This document shows positions 12,009 through 22,879 of a stretch of 64,000 bases of DNA, one piece after another. Made by a program: the position numbers and the translations under genes. The notes under the pieces are model-generated. The model did no database searches and was not told the DNA's origin. It was given only the letters and a program-made list of their open reading frames with translations. The stretch spans positions 3,844,001 through 3,908,000 of the forward strand of contig NC_079882.1 in the NCBI RefSeq assembly GCF_029227915.1, read 5' to 3'. Each line of letters opens with the position of its first letter. Positions within the stretch are counted from its first letter, which is position 1. Source of the DNA: Hydractinia symbiolongicarpus (Eukaryota > Cnidaria > Hydrozoa > Anthoathecata > Hydractiniidae).

Positions 12009-12466
12009 TTTGTAATCCCATCGCACTTTGTAATCCCATCGCACTTTGTAATCCCATCGCACTTTGTAATCCCATCGCACTTTGTAATCCCATCGCACTT
12101 TGTAATCCCGTCGCACTTTGTAAGTCCATCGCACTTTGTAATCCTGGCGCACTTTGTAATCCCATCGCGCTTTGTAATCCCATCGCGCTTTGTAATCCCA
12201 TCGCACTTTGTAATCCCATCGCACTTTGTAATCCCATCGCGCTTTGTAATCCCATCGCGCTTTGTAATCCCATCGCACTTTGTAATCCCATCGCACTTTG
12301 TAATCCCATCGCGCTTTGTAATCCCATCGCGCTTTGTAATCCCGGCGCACTTTGTAATCCCATCGCACTTTGTAAGTCCATCGCACTTTGTGATACAATT
12401 TTGTAGCATTTTGTAATACAAAACCTATCGCCATTTGTAATCCTTTCATGACGCACTTTGTAATCA
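12009..12466. repeat. 18-bp minisatellite, about 21 clean units plus decayed units
   Basis: The unit is TTTGTAATCCCATCGCAC, 18 bp, repeated without gaps from about 12009 to 12392, with degenerate units to about 12466. Because 18 is a multiple of 3 and the unit lacks stops in several frames, four overlapping frames of 138-163 codons are open on the two strands. These are by-products, not genes. Unit variants (CAC versus CGC ends, AGTCC, GGCGCAC) are ordered and not random. Confidence 0.95.
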
Positions 12467-14514
12467 CACCTTGTCACACTTAATTATAATTATAATAACT
12501 ATAAATAATCCCCGATATTTTTGCTATGGAATATTCCTCTCGTATATTTCTGCGATTGCTCTCAAAACCTTTTTGTATTATATATGGGAAAACATGGGAT
12601 ACTCTATACCTAATTAAATTTGTGAATGAGGTTGTCATACAATCTACACATACGCTATCAACAATTTGAATTTGAGTCTTCTTCCCTTAGGAAAATCCAC
12701 TAATATTCAGGAAGTTTACTTCCACAATTCATAATATTTAAATTGATCATAAAAAAATATATTACATCGATAGACAGGCGTTGATGTAACTTAAGAGAAA
12801 AAACTTTGGAGAAAAGAAAGTTTCTCCGATTTGAAAAAAATCCATTAAATTATATTCCCGCCAAATTACACTTTTAACACCCGCCAATATACATTCCCGC
12901 CAAAATCTTTTGCTTAAGGTAATTGCATTGATTTTTTTTCAGATAGAAGAATAAACTAAGAAAAGTGTACTTTAATGAATTAGGATACCAAAAGACGTAT
13001 TTTTCTCTTATTCTCATTAACAATCCTATAATTTATAATTGCTAAAAATATCACCTTTTTGTAACAATGTTTTCCTTAAACTCGATTAAATACCTTAAAA
13101 AATTTTGAAGTTTCTGGGCGTATCGTATGTCCATACATAAAAGCGTAAATTAAGTTCCGTGCACACTATATATGCATCCGTACTTTTGCTTTTCTAGCAA
13201 AATATGAATTAGCTAACTAAAAAGTGGAGAAGATGAACTAGGCACCGGTGATTACAAAGAATAAAAATATTTGACGGTTAAAAGTAACTAAACTCAGTAT
13301 GTATTGACCAAATATCGAACGGTTTTATATTAAACTTGTTTTTTAGCCGATAAAGCCCGTTGCTTAGCTACTGATAAAACTGATTTTTGTGTCGTTTTAT
13401 TGCCAAGCCAAAACAAGATTGTACCAATATAAATAACGTTTTTTTGCATTTTCCACCCTTGAAGCTGCACACATAGAAAGACATTTTGTGTCATCTGTCA
13501 ACATAAACCTATGTCTTTTTCCTGTCTCTTTTTCCGCTTTTGAAGGAGCACATCCCTGCCAAGCATTTTAAAAACAAAAATATATCCGGAAATTTTGACA
13601 GGCGTGGGTGATTAGAGCGACGGTCACATAAAGTAGTTTGACATACGAAAGCAAAGAAGATATTAGCAATTTTAAAGAAACTTTCCAAATTTGATAGTTT
13701 TAACCTTTTCTTTGTCAAAAAATATATGTAATTATTATGACTGCACGAATTTTAAAAACCTCATTCTTTTTATGAAGCTAGCTTTCGTAGAGAGCGACAT
13801 TAAAAAAACAAATAAGAAGACTAATTCCTGACAACCTCATTCTGATAATTATAAAGTGGTCCTGCAGACGAGGCTGATTGTCTGGATAGTTCAAAAGGCT
13901 GGAAAACCACTTTTAGGAAAGGTTAATAACAATTAAACTATACTATGTTTTTTTCAGAAGACCTTAACAGAACATTGTAAATTAATGCTTTTTTGTAACT
14001 ACTTCCATTGCTGAGTCGCAGATAGCGACATTTTGCTCGTGTTAAACATTTCCTTAAATTTATTGTGTGCATGAAGGAACGTTATCAATCAGTCAACTTT
14101 CACCTTCTTGTTGCCTTTGTTTCCACTTCATAATTTTGATTTTTTTAAAAAAGCAAAGCATACTGGGATTATCTCCTTTCTGAAATGAATGATAAAATAG
14201 AACATGCTCTTTTTACGTCAGTACTAAAAATGAATTCGTCATTGATCGAGATTTCCATGACAATTTTTCCCACAACAAATCGTGGTAATTTGAACAGATG
14301 ACGGTCTTCCGGCTAAAGTAACGATTTGGCAGATTAAAGTAGTCATTGCCTTGAGAGGATTTACGTTATTTATACCACGTAGTGAATGAATGAAAAAACA
14401 GCTTCATTATATGAGAAACAATAGACGTACAAAGAAAGAGGAAAGTCTTGAGTGGAAGCTTGCGTTTTTTTAAATATTTTGTAGTTTATTTATCTTGTCA
14501 CAATGATGGAAAAC
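12467..14514. other. Intergenic, no supported gene
   Basis: AT-rich sequence with short frames only. Three near-copies of CCCGCCAA lie within 12855-12906. From about 14240 onward the sequence is diverged-paralogous to 3050-3470 upstream of the other cysteine-rich gene. Confidence 0.4.
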
Positions 14515-14661
14515 ATGACAATGTTAAAAGCTCTTGTGATATGATCTGAAAGTGTCGCAATAACAGCTTAAAATCACGCCTTAATTCTGACAATTAAAAT
14601 GAAATCGCGTGCACAATTGACACAATCGCATCCGATATAAATAAAAGGAAGTCGAGATGAT
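14515..14661 (+). promoter_or_regulatory. Conserved promoter of cysteine-rich gene 2
   Basis: TATAAATA lies at 14636-14643. The block is nearly the same as 3471-3621, including the core AGTGTCGCAATAACAGCTT and the CGCGTGCACAATTGACAC segment. A non-coding first exon follows, with its donor after 14727 (CTTACAG|GTAAGA). The intron runs 14728-14966. Confidence 0.7.
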
Positions 14662-14978
14662 TTTTTAAATCAAAATATACACAAGCAAAAGAAGGACAAC
14701 AAGAAACACAGCAACTTAATCTTACAGGTAAGATACGCTTGTTTTTAATACTGTATTGTTTGTAAAATAAATCAAAGTCGGAAATATTGATCGCCACTAA
14801 TACCGGACCTAACCTTTGCAAATATTTTTCTGTTAATTGAGTTTGGTCCGCTTTACACAATCGCTACTGGTAGTCAAGCTTTAATAAATCAATTTTCTTA
14901 GACACTATTTATTCACTTAAAGTTTTGGTATAAAATTGACCATGTTTTATTTTATTTTCTCTGAAGGAAAATTTGAGA

Positions 14979-15350
14979 ATGGTATCCACTTTCATCAGCA
15001 TTCTAATTATCACCTTTGCTCTTGTTCAATGCGGAGCGTCCATTAACACGTGTCAATTAAAATGCCAAAGTGATTTTTCGCAGTGCATTGCAATTGTACC
15101 ACCTGAGGAAATCGGTGAATGCAACAAGTTGAAAACAGTTTGTTACCAAAAATGTGGCAGCACTATTAGGAGACATGCACGAGATGCCAATGCAATGGCT
15201 TCACAAACTTTAAACAAAAAAATCAATAAATGTTGGGCGAAGTGTAAACTGCCTTCTAATGTCTGTTCTGATAAAAAGAAAGTACCTGAAAGACAAACTT
15301 GCCGAAACAGAGTGTATTTAACATGTTTATCAAAATGCATTCTTAATTGA
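14979..15350 (+). CDS. Secreted double-module cysteine-rich protein, paralogue 2
   Basis: This 123-residue protein is exactly as long as paralogue 1 (3967-4338). It has a signal peptide (hydrophobic core about residues 3-17) and the same two six-cysteine modules: C-x3-C-x6-C-x11-C-x6-C-x3-C and C-x3-C-x6-C-x11-C-x7-C-x3-C. The linker carries RRHAR, again a plausible convertase site although the sequence differs from paralogue 1. I chose the ATG at 14979 because it aligns with the paralogue's ATG and follows the acceptor CTGAAG (exon starts 14967). The N-terminal half differs from paralogue 1 at many positions, but the last 116 bp of coding sequence (15228-15343) are identical to 4216-4331, including silent sites. 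Function is unknown. Confidence 0.88.
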   Translation: MVSTFISILIITFALVQCGASINTCQLKCQSDFSQCIAIVPPEEIGECNKLKTVCYQKCGSTIRRHARDANAMASQTLNKKINKCWAKCKLPSNVCSDKKKVPERQTCRNRVYLTCLSKCILN

Positions 15351-15672
15351 TTTGAAGGATACAGTTTAAGAAGGTGGCTAACAATAACGTAAACACTGGC
15401 AATAGGAGCGTTTTATTCCTTTTCGCTTTTTTAAAACATAATATTTTTGTATTTAAAGTTTTATTTATGTTGATTTGTTTATATTTAAGTTTGACGTAAT
15501 GTAGATTGCTACTTTAGAAATATAATAAGTTCACAAAGAGAGTTACTTTTAGTTTTTTTTGTATGTGAAGAGTGCAGAGCCGGCGGTACATTGGAAAATA
15601 ACTAAATATGGCGATCACGATAGACCGTTAGCTGCCCGTTATTATTACATCCTGATTAAAACTCCAGAAGGG
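15351..15672. other. 3' flank of cysteine-rich gene 2
   Basis: The region around 15460-15530 retains similarity to the 3' flank of paralogue 1 (shared GTTTGACGTAATGTA). No other gene is seen. Confidence 0.4.
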
Positions 15673-15800
15673 TTTTTTATAATAATAGCCATATTCTGTC
15701 TGTCTCTACACAAAATGGTACTACAAGTGGCAGGACACACAAAATGCGGTACATAAAAGGACGGGCGAACCCGTGGATTTATGCACGGGCCACCGACTAG
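15673..15800 (+). mobile_element. Mini-Helitron-like element
   Basis: The 3' end is a hairpin (CCCGTGG...GCACGGG) followed by CCACCGACTAG and then T, the Helitron-type hairpin plus CTRR signature. The left end contains TATAATAATAGCC and a CTGTCTGTCT microsatellite similar to the other copies. The exact 5' boundary is uncertain because it lies in a T-run. Confidence 0.65.
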
Positions 15801-16428
15801 TCCTTTTTATTTCGCATTGTTGTCTGTGGGATGTGTTGAGTTGGTGGCACAACCAAGTCACGAAAACCTAGAAAAATTTTGGTATTAAAAAATAAAAAAT
15901 AAATTGTAACCCCCATAAAATGGTTGTTAGCCAGATCTTAGCTAGATAAGTATTAAACAGCACAATTTTGGTGTTAGAAGAAGTTTTTTTTTAACATTTT
16001 TAGTTTTTATAATAAAAAAGCCGTACGACAGTCTTTTTTATATTTTGTTGCACAAGGGTCTTGTTTGCATAATGAAGTTTGTGCAATTTTATGATTTAGC
16101 ACATTCTTTGCCACAACCTGCATTTATTGAGTAATTTTCAAATAATAATACTTTTCCATGAAATATTTTTTTTATTTACATACGCTTGTGTGATTGAAAC
16201 CAAAGAAACCAAACAAGAAATATGTTAGTAAAATGCGCCATAAGTTAAATGACAATTTCACAGACGATTGGCCTCCTCCATTTGTACATTAATCTGTCTG
16301 TATGTAAAATTTATCTTGAAAGATAAATGAAACCTTAGTCCGCAAAAATGAGCTCGAGAACCCCAAAAGAGACTCAGAGTCGAACAAACATCTAAAAAAA
16401 AATCCTGACCGCACATTCGAATGGATTA
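15801..16428. other. Intergenic, no supported gene
   Basis: AT-rich DNA with homopolymer runs. No gene or repeat is recognised. Confidence 0.35.
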
Positions 16429-16573
16429 TATTGTCTGCAGTATTTAAAAACAACCGCTTCAGAAAAAGCCTCATTCATTACATTACATGCTGTGGAAACA
16501 ATTGATGCTTTTATGGCGTGATTGACGCAATCAACACTAAATGTTTTTCACTGTATACGTAAATAAATGTTTT
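16429..16573. repeat. Left half of a duplicated host segment, interrupted by the transposon array
   Basis: Matches 24049-24193. In the later copy this segment runs straight into sequence that here lies 6 kb downstream (22579-22714). The break falls in a run of six T: four T remain on the left here and two T on the right. Confidence 0.85.
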
Positions 16574-17830
16574 TTGCGGAGAGAGAGCCATTGCTCGAAC
16601 GGAGCTATTTTCCTCGTTCCCATAAATATATTAGAGCGTGACAAATTTCCGCGTTTTCCCCTAGTACGTGAAATTTTGATGAAAACGTCCGACTTTTGAC
16701 CCACTTACCCCACTTTTTTTATGGTCATTTCTTTAAAAGGTTCCGTGAAAATCTGGCTAATCGAGACCACGCCGTTTCCAGTTGAGATCAGGTCGGCATA
16801 GAGCTTTTGCCATGGTCACTTTTACTAATATCACGTGACCTTTTCTAAGATACTTAGCGCTTCAAACGGAAATTGCGTTGATAGCCATATTGGCTTGTTG
16901 GTCGCAATGGACAGAAGTTCATTTTCAAGAAACGAAGAAAAGGTATGTTTAGCTAGCTGATATATCACTATATTTTTACATGTAATGATCCCCTTCTTAG
17001 CATTTCTCACACCTAAAGCTAGCTAGCATAAAACTGCAGACTTAGCTGCAATAATAATAGAACTTAGATAGCAAACTATATACTACCTATAGCTACTTCT
17101 TGTTTGCTCTTTTTATGCTAACTAGCTAGCATAAAAAAAGAGCAAACAGTGCCATATAGCTATCATAATACACTAGCTACACAGCTAGCATAAAATTAAC
17201 TACTTACATGGGTTAAAACTACCAATGTAGCTAACATAAAATTAGCTATTTTTGCTAGCATAAAATCAGCTACATATCACCATAGAAAAGTTGTTTTAAA
17301 CATATTTTCTAACTAGCTAGCTAACTAGCTAGCTATATATATACTACACAGTGAGTGAGATAATTCTACTCTTTAGAAATGTCCCATCACATAGATTGTT
17401 CTAGCTACAATCATCCACAAAATTTCTCGTCTCTACTGGCAATTTTATTCCAAAAACTAAGAACTAAAAAGTTTAGAAAGTCGAACGTAGAAAGAAGAAC
17501 GTAGCTAGCTAGATATTTTGCAGATAGTATGTTCATGAAGGTATGTCACGTGTAATCGTTTACCTTGCTGAGCCACAAAGGTCAGTGTTTAACATGAGGG
17601 GGAATGGAGAGCCATATTGGACGATTGTAGTTATATATATATTGTACGCACGTCCAGGAAATGTTTCATCAAATCGAAGATGAAACCGTTTGATCGATTA
17701 CCATGAGGCACGTGGGAACTTTGTTTTTTATACGATTCATTGTACAATTCAACCGAAAGTGGCATCTAAAATTTTTCGCTTGCGAACCTAGGGAACTCAG
17801 TTCCACGCTCCGCAACACTTTCTATATTGA
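16574..17830 (+). mobile_element. TTGCGGAG...CTCCGCAA module 1 (Helentron-like, non-autonomous)
   Basis: Starts TTGCGGAGAGAGAGCC and ends with CACGCTCCGCAACACTTTC just before module 2. The 8-bp inverted repeat TTGCGGAG/CTCCGCAA is terminal on the left but about 15 bp inside the right end in complete copies. Asymmetric inverted repeats of this kind are described for Helentron-class elements. The interior is a degenerate array of GCTAGC-ATAAAA units and a long hairpin (17101-17150). No transposase frame is present. A GGGACTCAGTCCC-type stem in the 3' part is decayed in this copy. Confidence 0.7.
17101..17150. repeat. Long hairpin inside module 1
   Basis: Arms TGTTTGCTC...ATGCTA and TAGCAT...GAGCAAACA are inverted, with a 2-nt bulge in the T/A run and a loop of about 6 nt. 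A related hairpin recurs in module 4 near 21853-21902. Confidence 0.8.
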
Positions 17831-19607
17831 TTGCGGAGAGAGAGCCATTGCTCGAACGGAGCTATTTTCCTCGTTCCCATAAATATATTAGAGCGTAACG
17901 AATTTCCGCGTTTTCTCCTAGTACATCAAATTTTAAAACGTCCGACTTTTGACCCACTTACCCAAATATTTTTTATGGTCATTTCTTCCGTGAAAATCCG
18001 GTTGGTCGAGACACGCCATTTTCAGTTAAGATCAGGTCGGCATACAGCATTAGCCACGTGATTCATAAGTTACTCTTACTAATATCACATGACATTTTCT
18101 CAGATACATAGCGCTTGAAACGAAAATTTAGTTGATGATAGCTTGATGATAGGGTAGAAGGGTATTTTGAGGAAAACGAAGAAAGGGTATGTACAGCTAG
18201 TAGATCACTATTTCTTTACATTGATGAACCCCTTCTTATCCTTACTGCCACCTAAAGCTAGCTAGTATAAAACTGCCCACTTAGCTGGCATAATAACAGA
18301 ACATATAGCTAGTTTACTTTAACCGTTTAGCTAGCTATAAAAAAAGGGCTATAGCATAAAACTAGCTACAAAGCTAGCATAAAATTAACTACATAACTGG
18401 GATAAAACTACATTAAGGGGGAATAGAGAGCCATATTTTCATGGTCGATTGTAGCTAGCTATATATATTGTACACACGTCAGGAAATAAACTTTTTTAAC
18501 CCTGCCGCTGAGCATACACCAGTGCGGCTGAAGTTACAGAAGGGAAAATTATTTCAATACTCGTTCAATCGTCAACATGTATTAAAAATCTCCAAGTGTA
18601 TTCATTCTTTCTTACCTAATTTCACGATATGTATACAAATAATGTCCCAATAATTTCTGTTTTTGTAACTTGACCCGATCCTTACACATGTGGCTCTAAT
18701 GATGTTTTTGTTCAGTCTGAAATAAGATATTTTTATCCTATTGTCATGAAGACTTGTTTGCAAACAAAACATATAGTGCTATTTGATTTTTAGCTGCACA
18801 GGCTAACAACAGGCTGTTTCTGCTGTGTTTTTGTAAACCGAAGTTGCAGTAAAGGTTTTTTTAAAAATGTATTACGGCTGTCCGATTTTATGATATTTTT
18901 GATCTAGCACAGAAACTTTTCCTATAAAATATTGCAGGATTCTTTAGGAGCGTAGAAACAGGTTTTGAACAGTGTTTTTATTTTTAAATGTTACAAAAAC
19001 TTTTCCGCAAAATAAAATTGCTGAATGATTGTTTTAGCTGTGTTGGATAACAACAGGGTGTTTACTGTCTGTTTATTTGAACCAAAGTTTTTTCGGATGT
19101 GCGCCACAGTATATTTGTACTAATCACTCAGCCTAGTGTTAACGACAAGCTAATACCTGTGTTTCTATTTAACAGAAGTTGTGCTAAAGTTTTTTTGAAA
19201 GGGTTTGTTTACCTATACTAACGGCGCACCACAGATTAAAGTACATATATATTTTAACTTTTACCGGGAACATTTTGTGAAACAGTTTTCGCTATGACAT
19301 GGCACAATATGTAAATTGTGTTTCTATTCAAGCTAAAGTTGAAGGAAATATATATTTTGTGAATCTGAAAAATATAATTACACACCCGACACACCTTTAA
19401 TGTTGTGTGTTTCACTCGATTTATGATATACTGCACACCTGTACTAAAGCAAGCCACCTGAATGTGTGGTACAGTTTAAAATTTGTATTAATTGTTCCAT
19501 CAAGCATTTAACGCCAGGTAACACAGTTGCTTGTGGCTTAACCAGCGTAAATTCCTAAGTGTATATAATACTCACCTGTAAAGTTTTGCATATATATTTA
19601 TGTTTAT

Positions 19608-19676
19608 GCCCTGCTGGTCTAATGGCTATGACACTCATGCAAATGAGAGATCCAGGTTCAAATCCTGGACAGGGCT
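19608..19676 (+). ncRNA. tRNA-like sequence with 4-nt anticodon loop, copy 1
   Basis: The sequence folds as a cloverleaf. The acceptor GCCCTGC pairs with ACAGGGC (6 of 7). The D-arm GTC/GAC contains a perfect A box (TGGTCTAATGG). The T-arm CCAGG-TTCAAAT-CCTGG contains a perfect B box (GGTTCAAATCC). The anticodon arm is abnormal: CTCAT and ATGAG pair over only GCAA, a GNRA tetraloop, so no 7-nt loop can form and decoding is unlikely. It lies inside a transposon module. A T-run that could stop Pol III is first seen about 38 bp downstream. Confidence 0.6.
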
Positions 19677-20055
19677 AGGAAAAACATAATTATCTTGCAC
19701 CTACAACAACCAGGTTTTCATATAATAGGTAATCTTTGAGTAAGACTTCTCTGATTATTTCTATATCTTGACTTTTTAATGTTGTTGTCATTGGAACCAA
19801 GTTAATCTCAGATTTATCAAAAAATGATATGTCGTTATGACCGATTGTTTAAATACTTGTAATGGCACATAATTCTGCTATGATTCACTGTGTATTGACC
19901 TGAGATAAATTTGAGACTTTTTTTTGAGATATTGAACTTGAAATATTTGCACCTCAATATTTTCTATACTCCTGGACTAATATGATACTTAACTTAGACA
20001 TATTGAGTATACGCAATCTTTGAGTTGCAAGGTGGAGATTTTCTATTAAAGTCAT

Positions 20056-20268
20056 GCACCCCTGCCTTGCCGTTCCATTGCCTTGCTAGCACTGACCGTG
20101 CCTTTCTTTGCCTACCCTTCCTATGCCTTTTCTGGTGCCTGCCTACTATGTCCTTGGCTCCCATCATGCCTTTCCTACCCCTGCCTTCCTGATTCCTCTT
20201 CCTATTTCCTTGCCTGCCTTTGCCCTTTCCTTGCCGTGCTTAATGCCTTTGCCTTGGCAACCTCTCCG
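20056..20268 (+). repeat. Pyrimidine-rich degenerate TGCCT tract
   Basis: About 210 bp with strong strand asymmetry, built from degenerate TGCCT/TTGCC units at the 3' end of module 2. A short remnant (ATGCCTTTGCCTTGGCAACC) is present at the same place in module 6, so the tract expanded in module 2 or contracted in module 6. Confidence 0.7.
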
Positions 20269-20286
20269 CAACACTTTCTATATTGA

Positions 20287-21424
20287 TTGCGGAGCGGAGT
20301 GAAGGGGAGCGCCAGCGAGCCGAGCGCAGCGAAGCTATTTTCCTCGTTCCCATAAATATATTAGAGCGTATCGAATTTCCGCGTTTTCTCCTAGTACACC
20401 AAATTTCAAAACGTCCGACTTTTGACCCACTTACCCAAATATTTTTTATGGTCATTTCTTCCGTGAAAATCTGGTTCGTCGAGACCATGCCGTTTCCAGT
20501 TGAGATCAGGTCGGCATACGGCTTTAGCCACGGTCACTCTTACTAATATCACGTGACATTGTCTCACATACATAGCGCTTGAAATGAAAATTGCGTTGAT
20601 GGCCATATTGGCTTGTTGGACGTAATGGACGGAAGGGCATTTTCAAGAAAACGAAGAAAGGGTATGTTAGCTAGTATATCACTATTTTTTACATGTAATG
20701 AGCCCTTTTCTAGCCTCACTCACACCTAAAGCTAGCTAGTATAAAACTGCCGACTTAGCTGGGATAATATTAAAACTTAGATAGCATATATAGCTATAGC
20801 TAGCTAACTACTTTAAGAATAGTTAGCTAGCTCGAGCTTACACCAGTGCGGCTCAAGTTACAGAAACGGAAATTATTTCAATAAATATGTATTGGGGAAA
20901 CTTTTTCAACATGTATATACATTTGTTATTACTGAGGCGTTTTAAATTCTGACAAGCGGTTCTCATGCAATCATCAACGCCTACTGAAAATCTTCAAATA
21001 TATATATATATATATAATTCATTTTTTGGGTTCAATCAGAACAAATTTCAGAAAAATGAAAAAATTTCCTGTTCGGGAAATCTCATAATTTTTTAAACCA
21101 GAATATAATTTCACAATAAAGAAATATTTTCCGTTTTTGTAACTTGACCCGAACACCATTCTTGTTCCGTTTAACCTTTTTTAGCATTTTGGATACATCA
21201 GGTTCTAAAGAAAATATGTCCCTGGTGCAAGTAATATTGCGGAAACCCCAGGAAATGTTTCATCAAGGCGAAGATGAAACAGTTTGATCGATTACCATGG
21301 AGCACGTGGGAACTTTGTTTTTTATACGATTCGTTATACAATTCAACCGAAAGGGGCATCTAAAATTTTTCGCTTGCGAACCTAGGGGACTCAGTCCCAC
21401 GCTCCGCAACACTTTCTATACTAG
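20287..21424 (+). mobile_element. TTGCGGAG module 3
   Basis: Starts TTGCGGAGCGGAGTGAAGG and ends CTCCGCAACACTTTCTATA followed by CTAG at 21421-21424. Nearly identical to module 5 (22880-24048). Relative to module 5 it lacks a short piece near 21240, where module 5 has a segment bounded by TGCG direct repeats. An 87-codon frame across the left end recurs in module 5 but starts in the inverted repeat, and I regard it as fortuitous. Confidence 0.7.
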
Positions 21425-22578
21425 TCCCCTAGTACATCAAATTTTGAAAATGTCCGATTTTTGACCCACTTACCCAAATATTTTTTTGGTCATTTCTTCC
21501 GTGAAAATCTGAATGATCGAGACACGCCGTTTTCGGTTGAGATTAGGTCGGCACAGAGCTTTAGCCACGGTCACTCTTACTAATATCACGTGACATTTCT
21601 CCAGATACATAGCGCTTGAAATGAAAATTACGTTGATATGGCCATATTGGCTTGTTGGTCGTAATGGACGGAAGGGCATTTCCAAGAAATGAAGAAAGGG
21701 TATGTTTAGCTAGCTAATATATCACTATTTTTTTACATGTAATGATCCCTTCTTCGCCTTTCTCACACCTAAAGCTAGCTAACATAAAACTGCCGACTTA
21801 GCTGGAATAATAGAACTTAGATAGCATATAGCTATAGCTACCTAGCTACTTCTTGTTTGCTCATTTTTATGCTTACTAGCTAGCATAAAAAAGAGCAAAC
21901 AGTGCCATATAGCTACCATAATACACTAGCTACAAAGCTAGCATAGAATTAACTACTTAACTGGGATAAATCTACCAATGTATATAGCTAACATAAAATT
22001 AGCTATTTTTGCTAGCATAAAATCAGCTAGCTACATAATAGCAGCATAGAAAAATTCTTTTGGACAGATTTTCTAACTATACATATACTACACAGTAAGT
22101 GAGATAATTCTACTCTGTAGGAATGTCCCATCACATAGCTTGTTCTAGCTACAATCATCCACAAAATTTCTTGTCTCTGCTGGCAATTTTATTCCAAAAA
22201 CCAAGAACTAAAAAGTTTAGAAAGTCAGCAAAAAAAGAACATAGCTAGCTAGCTAGATATTTTGCAGATAGTTTGTTCATAAAGGTATGTCACGTGTAAT
22301 CGTTTACCTTGCTGAGCCACAAAGGTCAGTGTTAAACATGAGGGGAATGTAGAGCCATATTTTTGTGGATGATTGTAGTTATATATATATTGTACGCACG
22401 TCCAGGAAATGTTTCATCAAATCGAAGATGAAACCGTTTGATCGATTACCATGAAGCACGTGGAAACTTTGTTTTTTATACGATTCATTATACGATTCAA
22501 TTGAGAGGGGCATCTAAAATTTTTTGCTTGCGAACCTAGGGGACTCAGTCCCACGCTCCGCAACACTTTCTATACTAG
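21425..22578 (+). mobile_element. TTGCGGAG module 4, 5'-truncated
   Basis: Begins abruptly with TCCCCTAGTACATC, matching module 1 from about 100 bp inside its left end. It includes the hairpin related to 17101-17150 and ends CTATACTAG at 22578 followed by T. Subfamily as module 1. Confidence 0.7.
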
Positions 22579-22714
22579 TTACTTTATTACTTTACTGGTG
22601 ATAGATATTTTCCAAAGAGCTTCTGCTTTAAAATTTTGAACATTTTGTTTTTTATTTATTCACGCAAACAAATAAGAAACTTTCCGTACTAAAATTGCTA
22701 AAAAAATTACATTA
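22579..22714. repeat. Right half of the interrupted host segment
   Basis: Matches 24192-24329 with about one difference. Together with 16429-16573 it reconstitutes the uninterrupted copy at 24049-24329. Confidence 0.85.
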
Positions 22715-22879
22715 TTGCGGAGAGAAGCGGAGGGCGCGTCAGCGCCCGGAGCGTAGCGGAGCCCATTTCCTCATTAAATAAGCCAAATATAAGGGACGGA
22801 GGAGAGTGTATAGGATTTCCGCACGTATACATCAAAATTTTCAACTCAGTTCCACGCTCCGCAACACTTTCTATATTGA
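22715..22879 (+). mobile_element. Short deletion derivative: Y-type left end joined to X-type right end
   Basis: The first about 128 bp match the left end of module 6 (AGCGGAGGGCGCGTCAGCGC and following). The rest is only the right terminal piece CTCAGTTCCACGCTCCGCAA. The interior is missing, giving a MITE-sized element. It sits at the same host position as module 6 occupies in the second host copy. Confidence 0.7.

Larger units (their letters stand above)
17831..20286 (+). mobile_element. TTGCGGAG module 2, carrying a tRNA-like sequence and a pyrimidine-rich tract
   Basis: The first about 500 bp match module 1. The 3' part differs: a segment with TTAACCCTGCCGCTGAGCAT, a unique-looking stretch, the tRNA-like sequence at 19608-19676, a TGCCT-rich tract, then CCTCTCCGCAACACTTTC. 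The same 3' arrangement occurs in module 6 (24330-26230), so this is a distinct subfamily about 1.9-2.5 kb long. No coding capacity is recognised. Confidence 0.65.

Noticed and set aside
11976-12477. Four long overlapping frames of 138-163 codons on both strands
   Set aside because: They are produced by an 18-bp repeat whose length is a multiple of three. The hexapeptide-like periodicity is the DNA repeat itself.
19634-19641. ATGCAAAT, the POU-factor octamer, inside the tRNA-like anticodon arm
   Set aside because: It overlaps the hairpin that explains its conservation. One 8-bp match is not enough to claim a regulatory site.
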